64,000 bases of DNA from Ashinkailepas kermadecensis (taxonomy: Eukaryota; Arthropoda; Thecostraca; Neolepadidae), in NCBI GenBank assembly GCA_034440615.1, contig JAOTOM010002257.1:32417-96416 (forward strand), read 5' to 3'. Both the position numbers and the translations under genes were made by a program. Below are positions 20,459-30,648 of the stretch, in pieces; positions within the stretch are counted from its first letter, which is position 1; each line of letters starts with the position of its first letter. The notes under the pieces are model-generated. The model saw only the letters and a program-made list of their open reading frames with translations, did no database searches and was not told the DNA's origin.

Positions 20459-20929
20459 CGTTAAAGGGCTGCTTCTCCCTCAGTTAGCATGGCTGAGTCC
20501 CTGGCTGAACTAACGTCGTATTCGGAACTGACCCGAGGAGTGCCCCAGTCTGTCAGCTCATCCCACGATGGGAAAACTAATTGCACACTGCCGAAAACAT
20601 GGCGAAACGACAAAGCAATGTTTATGTCTTGTACCATTCGAAGGCACCATGATCGAGAGAGTTAAGCTCGTCGGTGTCGTAAAATAGACCGAGGGTAGCG
20701 ATGAGTAGTCTTGACGTGCAGCCATCACGCTACTCTGGCAAGTACATTATTTCGATGGGATTGCGGATAGCTCAAGTGGAGGTCCAGCGATGCATTGCCA
20801 GGTGGCCATGATTGCGGTTGATCCTCTAGGGGTCCACAAATCCATGTGCTGAATGTGTTCTGAGATAGCCTGGTATTGCAAAGTCCTGATCACGGGTGGG
20901 GCGAAGTCTAAGCAAACATGTGTATGTAC

Positions 20930-22810
20930 ACAGTGGCGTAGCCAAAGGGAGGGGCAGCCCCCCTGGAGGGTCGGAGGTGGCCCTCTGGGCGGGCGCTTTG
21001 AGGAGCTCGCGAGGGCCCCTCAAGGCGTCGGTGCAGAGGGCCCCCTGGGCCAACGTGAAGGGCCCTGGACCGACGGAGGGCCAATAGGAAAGGCCCATGG
21101 GATGTCTGCGAATCGAAAGCCGAAGAAAGCGCCCCTGACCTGATGGACAGGTCCAAAGCGTTTGAAAAGGGGCTTCCGGCTTGCTGAGAAAAGCCCTCCG
21201 TCATCAACGAAGACCCCTGAGATGACGAAAGGGGCCCTAGTTGCTCGATAGGACCTCGGTACGTCAGAAAGGGTCCTTGGGCCGACGAATGGGACCAAAG
21301 CCGTTGAAGGGCGCTTGGCCTGATGGAGGGGCCAAAGCCGTTGAAAAGAAAGCCTCTGGCCCGACAGGATGCCCTGGGTCGTTGAGGAAGTCCCTTGTGC
21401 CGACGGAGAGGACCCCTATCCGCGGGAAGACCCGAGCCGTCGGAGAGGGCCCAGAGCCGGTATGAAGAGCCCATGGGCCGATGGGGCCGGAACCGCACAG
21501 GCGGCCCCTTGCGTGATAGAGGAGGCCAAAACTTTTGAAGAGTAGACTCCGGCCGGACGGGGAGTGCCCTGAGCCGTGAAAGAGGGTCCCTAAGCCAACG
21601 GATAGGGGACCCGGGCCGGACGTGCAGAGCCACTGGGTCGACTTTGGCTCACGCTGATGGAGAGGGGCTCAGAGCTGATGCGGAGAGTTCCCGGTGCTAC
21701 GTAAGGGGCCTATAAGTCCATGGAGGGGCCTGAGCTGCTAAAAGCTGCTGCGTTTCCAGGGGATGAAGGGGCCCCACTGGCGAGTCCGGTGGGACCCTCC
21801 AGGCCACCGCCCTGAGGGGCAGAGACATAACCTAAAAACATGTAAACGCATTAAGCAGTATGTGTGGAAAAGGCCCTTGAGACATGAAGACGTCCACCCT
21901 GAGGGCTGGCAAGGGCCGTGAAGACAACTGAGAGGGCCCGCCCGAGAGCTGAAATGGGCCCCTAACAGCGGAGGAATAAACAGGGCGCCTCATGGCCAGA
22001 GGGCTGGGACGCTCTTTGAGTTTGAAAGGGCCTCTGATGGATGAACTGGACCCCTAAGAGCTGAAGAGGACTAGTGAGGGCCCATCTCGTATCTGAAATG
22101 CTCCCGAGATGAGAGCTAGAAAATCCCTGTTGGCTGGCGATCGATGTAAAGAATACCGAGGGCCAGCCTCAGAGCCAGAATGTTGTTGAAACCACAAGAG
22201 CTGTCGATAACCAGGAAGTGCCCATAGTAGCTTGAGAGGGCCCTTGAGGGCTAAAATAGCCCACCAAGAGCTAAGGGGTCCCTAAGGCTAACGATGTGAG
22301 GAATACCGAGGACCAGCGTCAAGTTAGAAAGACTGCCAATATCTGCGAAGGGCCCCTAACAGCTGGAGAGGACCCCTGGCAATTGAAAATGGTCACTGAG
22401 TGCTAGCGAGGACTGGAGTGGGGTGCCCAAGATACTTGGAAGGGTCCCTATGAGGAGAACAGGGTCCCTGAGATATAAAGTAAGTCCCTAAAGGCTAGCG
22501 ATATTTGTGAGGAATATCGAGAGCCAGTTTCAGAGCTAATCTGTCCTTGATAGCCAGAAAGATTGCAGAGGACTGGGGAGGTCGCCTAAGAGCTAGAGCG
22601 GACTGGACTGTGATGCTTCTGAGGCTTGGCAGAAACACTGAGGGATGAACACAGCCATCTAAGAGCTAAGGAGAGTTCCGAGAGTTGGCGGTGTATGCTA
22701 GAAATTGTGAGGCTTATCTCAGAGCTGCAAGATTCCCTTGAAAGCTAGACAGGTTTGTCGAGGACTGAGAATGGCCCGTGCAAGTTGGAGAGGGCCGCCC
22801 CAGCAGCCAC
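20930..22810. repeat. Degenerate GC-rich minisatellite
   Basis: About 1.9 kb of irregular units of roughly 25-35 bp around a GAGGGCCCCTGAGAGCTG theme, with A/G-rich spacers. The proximal part resembles a common dispersed repeat (GTGGCGTAGCCAAAGGGAGG). Repetition keeps several frames open (for example 20908-21633 on the minus strand), but these show only repeated Gly/Pro/Arg/Ser-rich motifs and are not genes. Lies in NANS intron 1. Confidence 0.75.
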
Positions 22811-23589
22811 AGCAGTCCTGGCGGTGACGATCGCCCAAGCGACCACAGCTGTCCCAGTGGCCTGACCACAGCTGCTCCAGCCACTACGATCGCTCCAACG
22901 ATGACGAAACAGACAGCCCAGCGATAGCTGTGATGACGGCCACTACAGCGCTGCCATTTACTACGCCTTGGTAGTACCGGTGATACGGGTTAAGCAAAAA
23001 TAATAAATAACTTGCAGGATGTTATGTGTTGGGCATAACCGGTCAGGCATGTTGCTTGTCCCTCCCCGGTCCCCAAATATTGCACTTATTTTCCCCCACT
23101 AGTATTCATGCCTAGTTTTGAGAAAGTGTGACCATATTGAAGAGGCGCAACAATGTGGACACCATCCTTATCATGAACACCCTTTCTTCTAAACTATGTC
23201 TGAACCTAGCGGATAACAGAAATAAGCAATTGTGTCCATGGAGATGTGCACTCGTACTTTTACTTAAGCTAATACAATTCATGCTTTTTGGAGACGTGTT
23301 AATGTCCCTTTATTTTCGTAATAGGTTTTCTTTTCTTGGTTATTGTCGGCAGGTAAATGGTTTTGTTTTCTTCCTGGTCTTTATCGGACCGTTGGACATT
23401 GATTGCAAGTGTCGCATTAGCCATGCCAGCGCGGGGTTAACCACCTACCACCTTTGCCATATATATATATATATAGTTGTCATTCGAAATTAAAGTGATC
23501 AGAATCAGAGGGGTTTGTAAAAGTGTGGTTTGAGTCTTTGGCAGGTGGGGAGCCCTCTTCAGATGTCCCCCCCTGGACCAGGGGGCAGA

Positions 23590-24108
23590 TGAGACCAAAT
23601 GGAGTTCAACAAATTAAAGCAAATCAAACCACACCTAGCGCTGTGGCCCTCGTCCTTCAGCCAAACTAGAAGGGACGAGATGGCCATCTGTCCACTCAGA
23701 ATTGGTCACACGCTAGCCACACATAGGTATTTATTGTGCTGGCAAGAAAGGCCGAAATGTATGAGGTGTAACGCCGCGCTAACTGTGCACCATGTGCTGG
23801 TGGCGTGCCCAGCATATACGGAATAACGTAGGCGTCACTTCGGATATGATGCTAATACTCTGAAGTTTGACGACTTGTTGGGAAACGATTCCCGATTTAT
23901 ACACAACAGAGCGGTTTTGTGCTTCCTTGCAGAGATAGGATTTGAAGTAATATACACACCTTCCTAGCTGATAATTTGCTTCCCCAGATATGTTCTGTTA
24001 AGCGCTCTTCATGTGACAATCTGATGTGATTAAGCAAGCTTGTTATGGGTGCAATATCACCCACTGGGGTTGACGCACCCTAAAGCCCCAACAATCATCA
24101 TCATCATC
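23590..24108 (+). pseudogene. 3' end of a non-LTR retrotransposon (I/Jockey/R1-type)
   Basis: The translation contains PLRIGHTLATHRYLL, then CMRCNAALTVHHVLVACPAY, the zinc-knuckle-like tail after the RNase H domain of I, R1 and Jockey-type ORF2 proteins. A TAA at 23824-23826 interrupts the frame, which then continues as RRHFGYD and CFLAEIGFEVIYTP. The 3' untranslated region ends in a hairpin, GGGTGC (24047-24052) pairing with GCACCC (24075-24080), followed by TAAAGCCCCAACA and a short (ATC)n tail. The rest of the element is missing, a typical 5' truncation. It is in the sense direction inside NANS intron 1. Confidence 0.85.
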
Positions 24109-25397
24109 GGCCTGACCCCACTGTCATCACTAGTGAAGCATTAGCCAATGCATTTCACGTTTCAATTTCTGCACTCAGAGTTAAAGCTGGTCTGGTCTTC
24201 AAATTTTCATCTTATCAGCATTCACAAAATATTCACTCTGAAGCACGCATTTTTGTTCCAAGGAAATGCTCCACAGGCGACCTTACCTGATGCTATTCCA
24301 GTCGGCACCGAATAAGGTCTAGCCGGCCAGCCGCCCGTCACGTGGTTATGTCGTCATGACACGCAATCTGCGCGCCCCAAGGCTGGTGTCAGTCCGATGG
24401 AGGGTGCGGCGCTGAACGGTTGTGTGCGAAATGAGCGGGAAGGCTGCGAAACTAAAATGGTCGTGACGATGCCAGTACGACAATTCGGCACGGTGCATTT
24501 ACGTTTCAGATTCGTACGTGATACCTGACAGATAACCCAGCAGTCGACGTGTGGCAAAGCCAATAGCCACCAGATTTCTAGTGATTGAGCATGACTTTTG
24601 CACCATTTTTTTCAGTGCGCCTCTGACTAACACTGTCGTCAACAGCAGCACCACATGAACTCCACCACTTTGTCACTTTGCACACGCTAACGGGGAGGGA
24701 CACTGGCACCCTCAATCATTGGTTTGTCCTTCTCTCCTCCAGATTCCAATCAGACCGAAGCTTAACCATTGAGACCAGGGTACACACTAGATACAATTGA
24801 TTTTCCAGCCAGCTTTGGCCATCAGTCATTTGACCATCTTGAATCAAGTTCACGACGTGACACCCATGGTTCCATTGTATCCTAAGCTGCACCATTTCAT
24901 TGAAGGCACCATATTGAAGACTCGACCACATCAAAGGCTACATGATAGCGCACGCACATCAACACTATGATATCTCTCACCATCTCATAAGTCCTGCCAG
25001 ACCAGCACTACCATCTCATCAACAACATATACTTGGTGTGACCAATCGGTGATGCCATTGACTTTGGATAGGGAGGGGGCATGTTCGTTTTGGTGCCCAT
25101 TCTTTCCATGCGACGCCAATAATGCTAAACTTCTCGATGTTTGAGGAGGGGGAGGGGAGGGGGACAAGTCCCCCCCCCTGGCGCCGCCCGTGGCGTCACA
25201 ATACCATCGGCGCCGGCGCATCAGCGCCACCATACGCTCAAAACCACCACATCAGTAGTGCCACTATGACATCAACATCAACATATTATTCCCGCCACCA
25301 TGTCACCAACACCAACATATGATCAGCGCCACCATATCATCCGAACCGAGCCGGGGCCACGCCGCTCAGTCGACCCCTGTGCTGGGAGCTGTTGCAG
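24109..25397. other. 3' part of NANS intron 1
   Basis: No gene seen. It ends with CTGTTGCAG, the 3' splice site of exon 2. Bases 25230-25330 carry an irregular repeat with CACCA, CATCA and CAACA units. Confidence 0.5.
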
Positions 25398-25577
25398 AGA
25401 TGCGGCGCTGACTGCGTGAAGCTGCAAAAGTCCAGTCTGCCGGACAAGTTCAGTGGCTCGGCGCTGCGCCGGCCGTACACCGGTCGACACTCGTGGGGCG
25501 CCACCTACGGCGAGCACAAGGCACGACTGGAGCTCAGTGAAGACGCATACGTCGAGCTGCAGGCGTACGCTGGCCAG
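25398..25577 (+). CDS. NANS: Sialic acid synthase (NANS), exon 2
   Basis: Encodes 60 residues starting RCGADCVKLQKSSL, continuing the exon 1 reading AK|RCGADC at phase 0. K-x-QKS provides the conserved Lys and Ser that bind phosphoenolpyruvate phosphate in NeuB proteins. RPYTGRHSWGATYGEHK and LQAYAGQ are strongly conserved with animal NANS. The exon ends CAG|GTCAGC at phase 0. That donor is weaker than consensus and is followed within 70 bp by two further CAGGTC sequences. Confidence 0.92.
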
Positions 25578-26216
25578 GTCAGCTGTCAGGTCGCACCTGC
25601 TAGGACTAGGAGTCAGACTAGGAGTCAGATCACGTCGACAGGGCCCAGGTCACATTGTTGGGGTCAGCGGAGCTAGGTCACCTTTTGGAGGGCACTGGCG
25701 CATTCGAGAACAATTAGCGGAGATTAAACGAGCATGGGTAAAATCTCGCCAGGTCTTTGTTGTTTATATCCGTTGTGAGACCACAACTCACATTTTTACT
25801 CTCAAAGGGTAAGAAACATAGCCTCATGACGACTCAAATATTCGGCTTATCAGGGATTAGATGGCGTTGTTAGCTGTTGGGTCATTTGTTCATGGGTCGA
25901 GTCACATTGCACGGCAGATCCCACTGTTGTCCGACCTTTAGGAAGAAGTGCTAGCGGCCATGAAAAGTAAAATAAAACCGCGCTAAGATGACACTATATT
26001 GAAATGTGAATCCGCAGAAGTTGGTCGGGTTAACCGTGGTTTTAAACCATCAATACCACACACTGGAATACTGAATACACTTTCCAACCCTGATTCTGAT
26101 GTTGAGCCGTATATAGCTGACATATACGTGTGTTATGGTCTGTAGGTGGTGTTCGCAGCGTTCATGAGACAATGCGCAAGCGCAGGTCAGCGTGGCTGAC
26201 GTGCGTCGCCCGACAG

Positions 26217-26376
26217 GTGGGGATTCTGCTGACGGCGTCTGCGATGGACCCCGTGTCAGCCGAGTTTCTGGACCGACTGAACGTGCCATTTATCAAGGTT
26301 GGCTCCGGGGATGCGGACAACCTGAGCATGATTGGCGAAATTGCCGGCCGCGGCCGTCCGCTGGTCGTATCAACTG
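26217..26376 (+). CDS. NANS: Sialic acid synthase (NANS), exon 3
   Basis: Encodes VGILLTASAMD, then FLDRLNVPFIKVGSGD, then GRGRPLVVST. KVGSGD holds the conserved Lys, Ser and Gly of the phosphoenolpyruvate site. The 3' splice site is CCCGACAG|GTGGGG and the donor is ACTG|GTGAGT (phase 1), which joins exon 4 as STG|MQQLD. The exon end is the founding unit of a tandem repeat that continues into the intron (26340-26640). Confidence 0.93.
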
Positions 26377-26640
26377 GTGAGTAGATACCTGATCGGGCTA
26401 TGAGACAGCGGATCCTCACCGGCCGCTGGCCATCTCAACTGGTGAGCTGACCCACACTGGGCTCTGAACCATCCGAGCCTCACCGGCCGCTGGTCATCTC
26501 AACTGGTGAGTTGAGCATCTACCTGAACCCGCGGATCCTTTCCGGCCGCTGGTCATCTCCACTAGTGAAGTGACACCCTACCGGGCTCCGAGACAGGGGA
26601 GGCTCACCGGCCATCGAAATTCTGATCAGGTACCTGAATA
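26340..26640 (+). repeat. Minisatellite made from the NANS exon 3 end and donor site
   Basis: About four units of 59-65 bp. Each has CCGGCCGCTGG, then CATCTCAACTGGTGAG, then a variable spacer. The real exon 3 donor at 26377 is unit 1. Donor-like GT sites follow at 26442 (GTGAGC), 26506 (GTGAGT) and 26565 (GTGAAG). The exon-derived part differs from exon 3 by a small deletion and substitutions. Confidence 0.88.
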
Positions 26641-27362
26641 AAGCGTGTTTTGGTACTCGAGCTGTCTGACACGGATCGGCGCCACACAACGGTTACCCTG
26701 TCTGGTCTAGATCTCGACACCACGCCTCCAAAGCGTGATTGAACAGTCACACTGCACAGTGCGGTGAGACATGTCAAGCATCCGCTACCACGTCGAAAAG
26801 AGCACCTGTGTATCCTTCCCGTCCACAGAGGACGTAGGGAAAGAGAGTCGCGAGATGCGGAAAATAGACGTCATTGTTTCCAGAAGTGAACATCATGTAA
26901 GTCGAGGTTTTGCATTGAACGGAGTTAAAGGCTGCAATACTTACCGAAAAGCCTATCTCTCCAATTTGTTCTTCCACTGTGGAGCCCTGCTGTCAGGCTT
27001 CAGGTTGTTCGAATCTCATCAGTACAGCAGAACGACTTCATGCAGCCCACTAGCATTGTCCAAGGCCAGACAGGCGTGATCAGACTGATGACGAAAATAT
27101 CGGCCTACTGGCCTACCAGCAATTTCCAGACTATCAAATTAACTTCCTGTGTCATCTCTTCCCACTCTATGCACGGGCAATTATTGCTCACTCTCTGGTG
27201 AACATTTATTCTGTCGTGCGGGATGACTTGCCATCTATTGTGAAGCGTATTCGTACGAGCGTAACGGTCGACCATGCCCGGAAGCGCCACGTTTGTTTGC
27301 TGTTCAATTTCCGTTCCTGTGACAGCGCACGCCGCGGGTCGGCAACATCCCGCTCATGAATT

Positions 27363-27529
27363 GGGGACGGGTGGTCAAGGGGTAAGATGCTCGTCTCACA
27401 ATAGAAAGATTGTGGGTTCGAGTCTCACCTGTCGCTTCTCTTCGCCCGCGACCAATCGGCGTGAGAGATTGGCGACGCTACATGACTCAACGGTCGACAT
27501 GTCGTAAAACCAATAACCAACCAACCAAC
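27363..27529 (+). mobile_element. tRNA-derived SINE, copy 2, with perfect target duplication
   Basis: Nearly identical to the SINE at 6719-6881 (tRNA-Val-like head, B box GGTTCGAGTCTC, same body, AACC-type tail with one more repeat). Flanked by identical 12-bp duplications CGCTCATGAATT (27351-27362 and 27530-27541). It sits in NANS intron 3 about 100 bp before exon 4, in sense. Confidence 0.95.
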
Positions 27530-27635
27530 CGCTCATGAATTCACTTCCTCATTGGCGCTGCTCGCCACCCTCGGCGGATACGGAGAATCCCATCACGCTC
27601 TGCTGTTGACTGTTTTCGCGCCGTTTCGGCTGCAG

Positions 27636-27862
27636 GCATGCAGCAGCTCGACACTGTTGAGCGCGTCTACCAGCTGGTGCTGCAGCACACCAGCCAGCTG
27701 GCCCTGCTGCAGTGCACATCGGCCTACCCAACGCCGGCGGCACACGTGAACCTGCGCGTGCTGACCCAGTACCAACGTTTGTTTCCTCGAGCCGTGATCG
27801 GCTACTCCGGACACGAGGAAGGCACCGTCATCACAGTAGCCGCCGTGGCGATGGGAGCCAAG
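27636..27862 (+). CDS. NANS: Sialic acid synthase (NANS), exon 4
   Basis: Begins GC|ATG after CTGCAG, completing the Gly split with exon 3. It encodes MQQLDTVERVYQLV, then LLQCTSAYPTP, then VNLRVL, then RAVIGYSGHEEGT, ending AMGAK at phase 0 (AAG|GTAACT). The Cys-Thr-Ser-x-Tyr-Pro block and the Ser and His of YSGHE belong to the NeuB barrel active site; the His is a metal ligand in the bacterial enzyme. Confidence 0.93.
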
Positions 27863-28180
27863 GTAACTAGCCGGTCCGTGCCAGGTGACTGGAGCATGAG
27901 CAACAGTCGGCTCTGGTGTATTGTTAGCGGGCATACTGTATCTATCAGGTACTTTGCCCAACCATTGTCAGAGTGTCCTATCGGGTGCTGTAAAATAGAT
28001 GCGGGTGTACTAGATCAGATGCTGTGACGGCCAGCTGTGACGGCCAGCTCCGACTCTGAGGACGACAAGTGGTGACGTCAGTCGGTTGACAGCAGTGGTT
28101 GCGGATCAGTCGAGGGCGGGCCGCAGATCGGTGCGGGCGTCAGCGGACGGATGGCTGTGACCGCACGCTGTTGCCGGCAG

Positions 28181-28595
28181 ATCGTCGAGCGTCACCTGAC
28201 GCTGGACCACCGCCTGCGCGGCTCGGACCACGCCAGCTCGCTGCAGCCGGCCCAGCTGGCGCAGCTGGTGGCGGACGTGCGCCGACTCGAGCTGGCGCTC
28301 GGCTCCGCCGCACAAGGCCGTCCAGCCGTGCGAGGCGGCCTGCTGGCGGAAGCTCGGCAAGACGGTGGTGTGCGCGCGCGCCCTGCCGGCCGGCCACCTG
28401 CTGGCCGCCGCCGACGTGGCCGTCAAGGTGGCCGACCCCAAGGGCTGGCGGCCCGACCAGCTGCACCAGCTGCTCGGCCGCCGGCTGCGCGCCGACATGC
28501 AGCACGATCAGACCGTCACCGAACACGACCTGGCCGAGCAGCCCCACGAGCCACGGGACACGGCCGCGTCCGACGACGACCACTCTCGCCGCTGA
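28181..28595 (+). pseudogene. NANS: Sialic acid synthase (NANS), exon 5, with a +1 frameshift
   Basis: The exon starts after TTGCCGGCAG and reads IVERHLTLDH, then GSDHASSLQP (second metal-binding His and the GSDH loop), up to LELALGSA at about 28309. From 28311 the homologous protein continues in the next frame as HKAVQPCEAACWRKLGK, then VVCARALPAGHLL (start of the C-terminal SAF/antifreeze-like domain) and KVADPKGW, with a stop at 28593-28595. Removing one base near 28305-28310 (GCCGCCG) would restore alignment to animal NANS with no gap. Without that, the protein loses the SAF domain. This may be a sequencing or assembly error in a GC repeat, a polymorphism, or true loss of function. Confidence 0.85.
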
Positions 28596-29859
28596 CGATA
28601 CGCACGGCGGGAGCTGGGCTGTGGGAGTAGCCATGTCCCAGTGTTGCAGTGCAAAGCATGGCCTCCACACCCGCTTTGAAGAGCATCAACCGTCATCAGT
28701 AAAATGATCGAGAACACTGCAAGGCTTCGTGTTGAGTCCACGGAACATCGCTCAGCTGACGAAGCAAGCCAAGAAACAGTGCCACAGCTTGATGCTCGCC
28801 GCATGCCCGGTAAAATTCTGCCCCCGGTAGTCAATAACCCAATAACGACTTCTACTTGTAGCCGATGCACGCCACTTCATGTGTCCATTGCGTATTCATT
28901 TGGCATGCCGACTGTTTCCCCTGTTCTTATAAATGTGCCTGCAGGATTTCTTCTCAGCGGGTGTGAAAAGCGGAAGCATTATTTATGACATCTTACCTAT
29001 TACTGAGCGTGAACCATCATATCAGCATTGCCTCAAAGATATGGACGTGAATCTGTCAGAATAGTTCAGATCAGCGAACCTGGCCGGGCTTACCATCTGT
29101 GTGCGCGCTGCTACTGTTTTAATTTGACACGCATTAGGGGTTGGTGGGTGGGACGCCCGCCTGTGAGGCTGACTGTGGGCTTCGTTCCGGTCGGCGTTCG
29201 TCGTAGGGAAAGTATTTTCAGTGCCTGTCGATACTTGACAGAATTACTACAAAATTATGACTGGAGAACCCACAGATTACGGGTTCTGAGATTTGATCAA
29301 TTTTGCAGTAACTCGACACTGACATGGTGTCAAATTGGAGGAAAACTAGTCTGACGGCCTTGCGGATAAATGCTTTCTCGCCTCTGCTAGTCAGCTATGC
29401 GAACAACTTGCGTCACATCTCGATGATGTAGTAACCAATTCGGGAAAACAACGCAAACGTTCAGCTGCTTTTCAATGACACAAATACATCAATGCTCACC
29501 GGTTAGCAGTAGTCAGCAACCAGCAAACCCACGAGTCATTTCCACAGAAACACATCCACTGAGAGGACACCAGCACATGCATGGCGGAATTATATGAACG
29601 AATTAAAAGGTCAGGCAGCACCCTGTTCTCTGACAAATAATGTAGCTTTTTCTAACGCGCATTTGGACGTTCAAGGCGAGTTCAGATGAGGCATCGAAAA
29701 GAAAAAGCAACATAAATATCAAATAATTGGCGTGACAAAACATCACCGCAGAATGATAGTTGTTAGGAATGCCACGAGTACATGTTACGTTGCAAAAGCA
29801 TCGTCACGACGTAACGAACAGCAGCACACAGGCGCGCAGATCTGCCCCGCCCACAGTGG
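28596..29859. other. Region between NANS and METTL5
   Basis: No gene seen. The genes converge here, so it should hold both 3' ends, but no clear AATAAA was found on either strand close to the stops. Confidence 0.4.
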
Positions 29860-30516
29860 CTAGCGGTCCACGGCAGGCATCACCTGCGGGCACGAACGCC
29901 ACAGGTCCACCTCAATGTCGACAGACGCTCTCCTGTGGAAGCGGTAGGTGTTCGGAAGGTCGTAGCGCAGCTCGGCCACGACCGAGGCGCGCGCGCCCCA
30001 CTCAGCCGCCCGCTTCGCCACGTGGCGGCGGGTCGATCGCTTGTGCAGCGAATATACAGCGACGGACGCCATCCTCAGTCCCGCCTGCAGGAACGCCATG
30101 TCGGCGCCGGCGTTATGCTTGGTGCCGAACGGCGGATTCGTGACGACGGTGTCGACGGCGACGCGCCACGCGCCCGCCAGCCGCGTCACGTCGGCGTGCA
30201 GCAGGTCGACCGCGCCCAGGCCTGCCTCGTCCAGGTTGGCGCGCGCCACCGACAGCGCGTCGGCGTCAACGTCGACGGCCAGCACGGCGCCGGCCCCGAG
30301 GGCGGCGGCGCCGGCCGCCAGCGTGCCGGGCCCGCAGCCGAGGTCGGCCACACTGCGGCCGGCCACGTCGCCGAACGTCGCCTGCGCGGTGTACAGCAGG
30401 CGGGCGGCGATGTGCGGCGGCGTCACGTACTGCTCCAGGGCCACCTTCGGACGGTCGAAGCCGTCCAGCTGTTGCAGCAGCGCCTCCAGCTGCCACAGCT
30501 TCATGCACACAGCCAT
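29860..30516 (-). CDS. METTL5: METTL5, 18S rRNA N6-adenosine methyltransferase
   Basis: A single-exon frame of 218 residues that aligns over its whole length with animal METTL5 (human 209). METTL5 works as a heterodimer with TRMT112 and methylates one adenosine of 18S rRNA. Residues 14-35 (LLQQLDGFDRPK, then LEQY, then TPPHIAARLLY) form the N-terminal signature. VADLGCGPGTL (56-66) is the SAM-binding glycine-rich motif I, VDVD (81-84) the acidic motif II, and TNPPFGTKHNAGAD (126-139) the catalytic NPPF motif. YSLHKRSTR and RYDLPNTYRFH, then VDIEVDLWR, complete the family. The chosen ATG at 30516 has CCGCC before it and matches the family N-terminus; an upstream in-frame ATG at 30570 would add 18 Arg/Ala-rich residues. 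It starts 132 bp after the INIP stop on the same strand. Vertebrate METTL5 has introns and this copy has none, but all motifs are intact. Confidence 0.95.
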   Translation of the reverse strand: MAVCMKLWQLEALLQQLDGFDRPKVALEQYVTPPHIAARLLYTAQATFGDVAGRSVADLGCGPGTLAAGAAALGAGAVLAVDVDADALSVARANLDEAGLGAVDLLHADVTRLAGAWRVAVDTVVTNPPFGTKHNAGADMAFLQAGLRMASVAVYSLHKRSTRRHVAKRAAEWGARASVVAELRYDLPNTYRFHRRASVDIEVDLWRSCPQVMPAVDR

Positions 30517-30648
30517 GGCGGCAACACGGGCGAGTTGAGCGCGGGCACGCCGCCGGCCAGGTGGCAGCACGGACGCCGGAGGCGGTCGCGGCCCGCCTCA
30601 GAGCGGCGCCAGCTATCTCTCCGGTGACCGTTCAGTCGGTGGCGACAC

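Noticed and set aside
20908..21633. 241-codon minus-strand open frame
   Set aside because: It lies wholly in the degenerate minisatellite, shows repeated RP-x-ALQRLW-type motifs only, and ends in the PPFGYATV-type string typical of a dispersed repeat.
27363..27435. tRNA-Val-like gene
   Set aside because: The Pol III boxes are present, but the acceptor stem does not close and a SINE body with target duplications follows, so it is a SINE head. The same applies at 6719, 50089 and 3005.
28300..28315. Programmed ribosomal frameshift in NANS
   Set aside because: There is no slippery heptamer or downstream structure of the known type, and NANS is not known to use frameshifting. A sequence error or lesion is simpler.
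29935..30627. 230- and 165-codon plus-strand frames opposite METTL5
   Set aside because: GC-rich shadow frames of the conserved METTL5 gene; they contain only low-complexity Arg/Ala/Ser-rich sequence.
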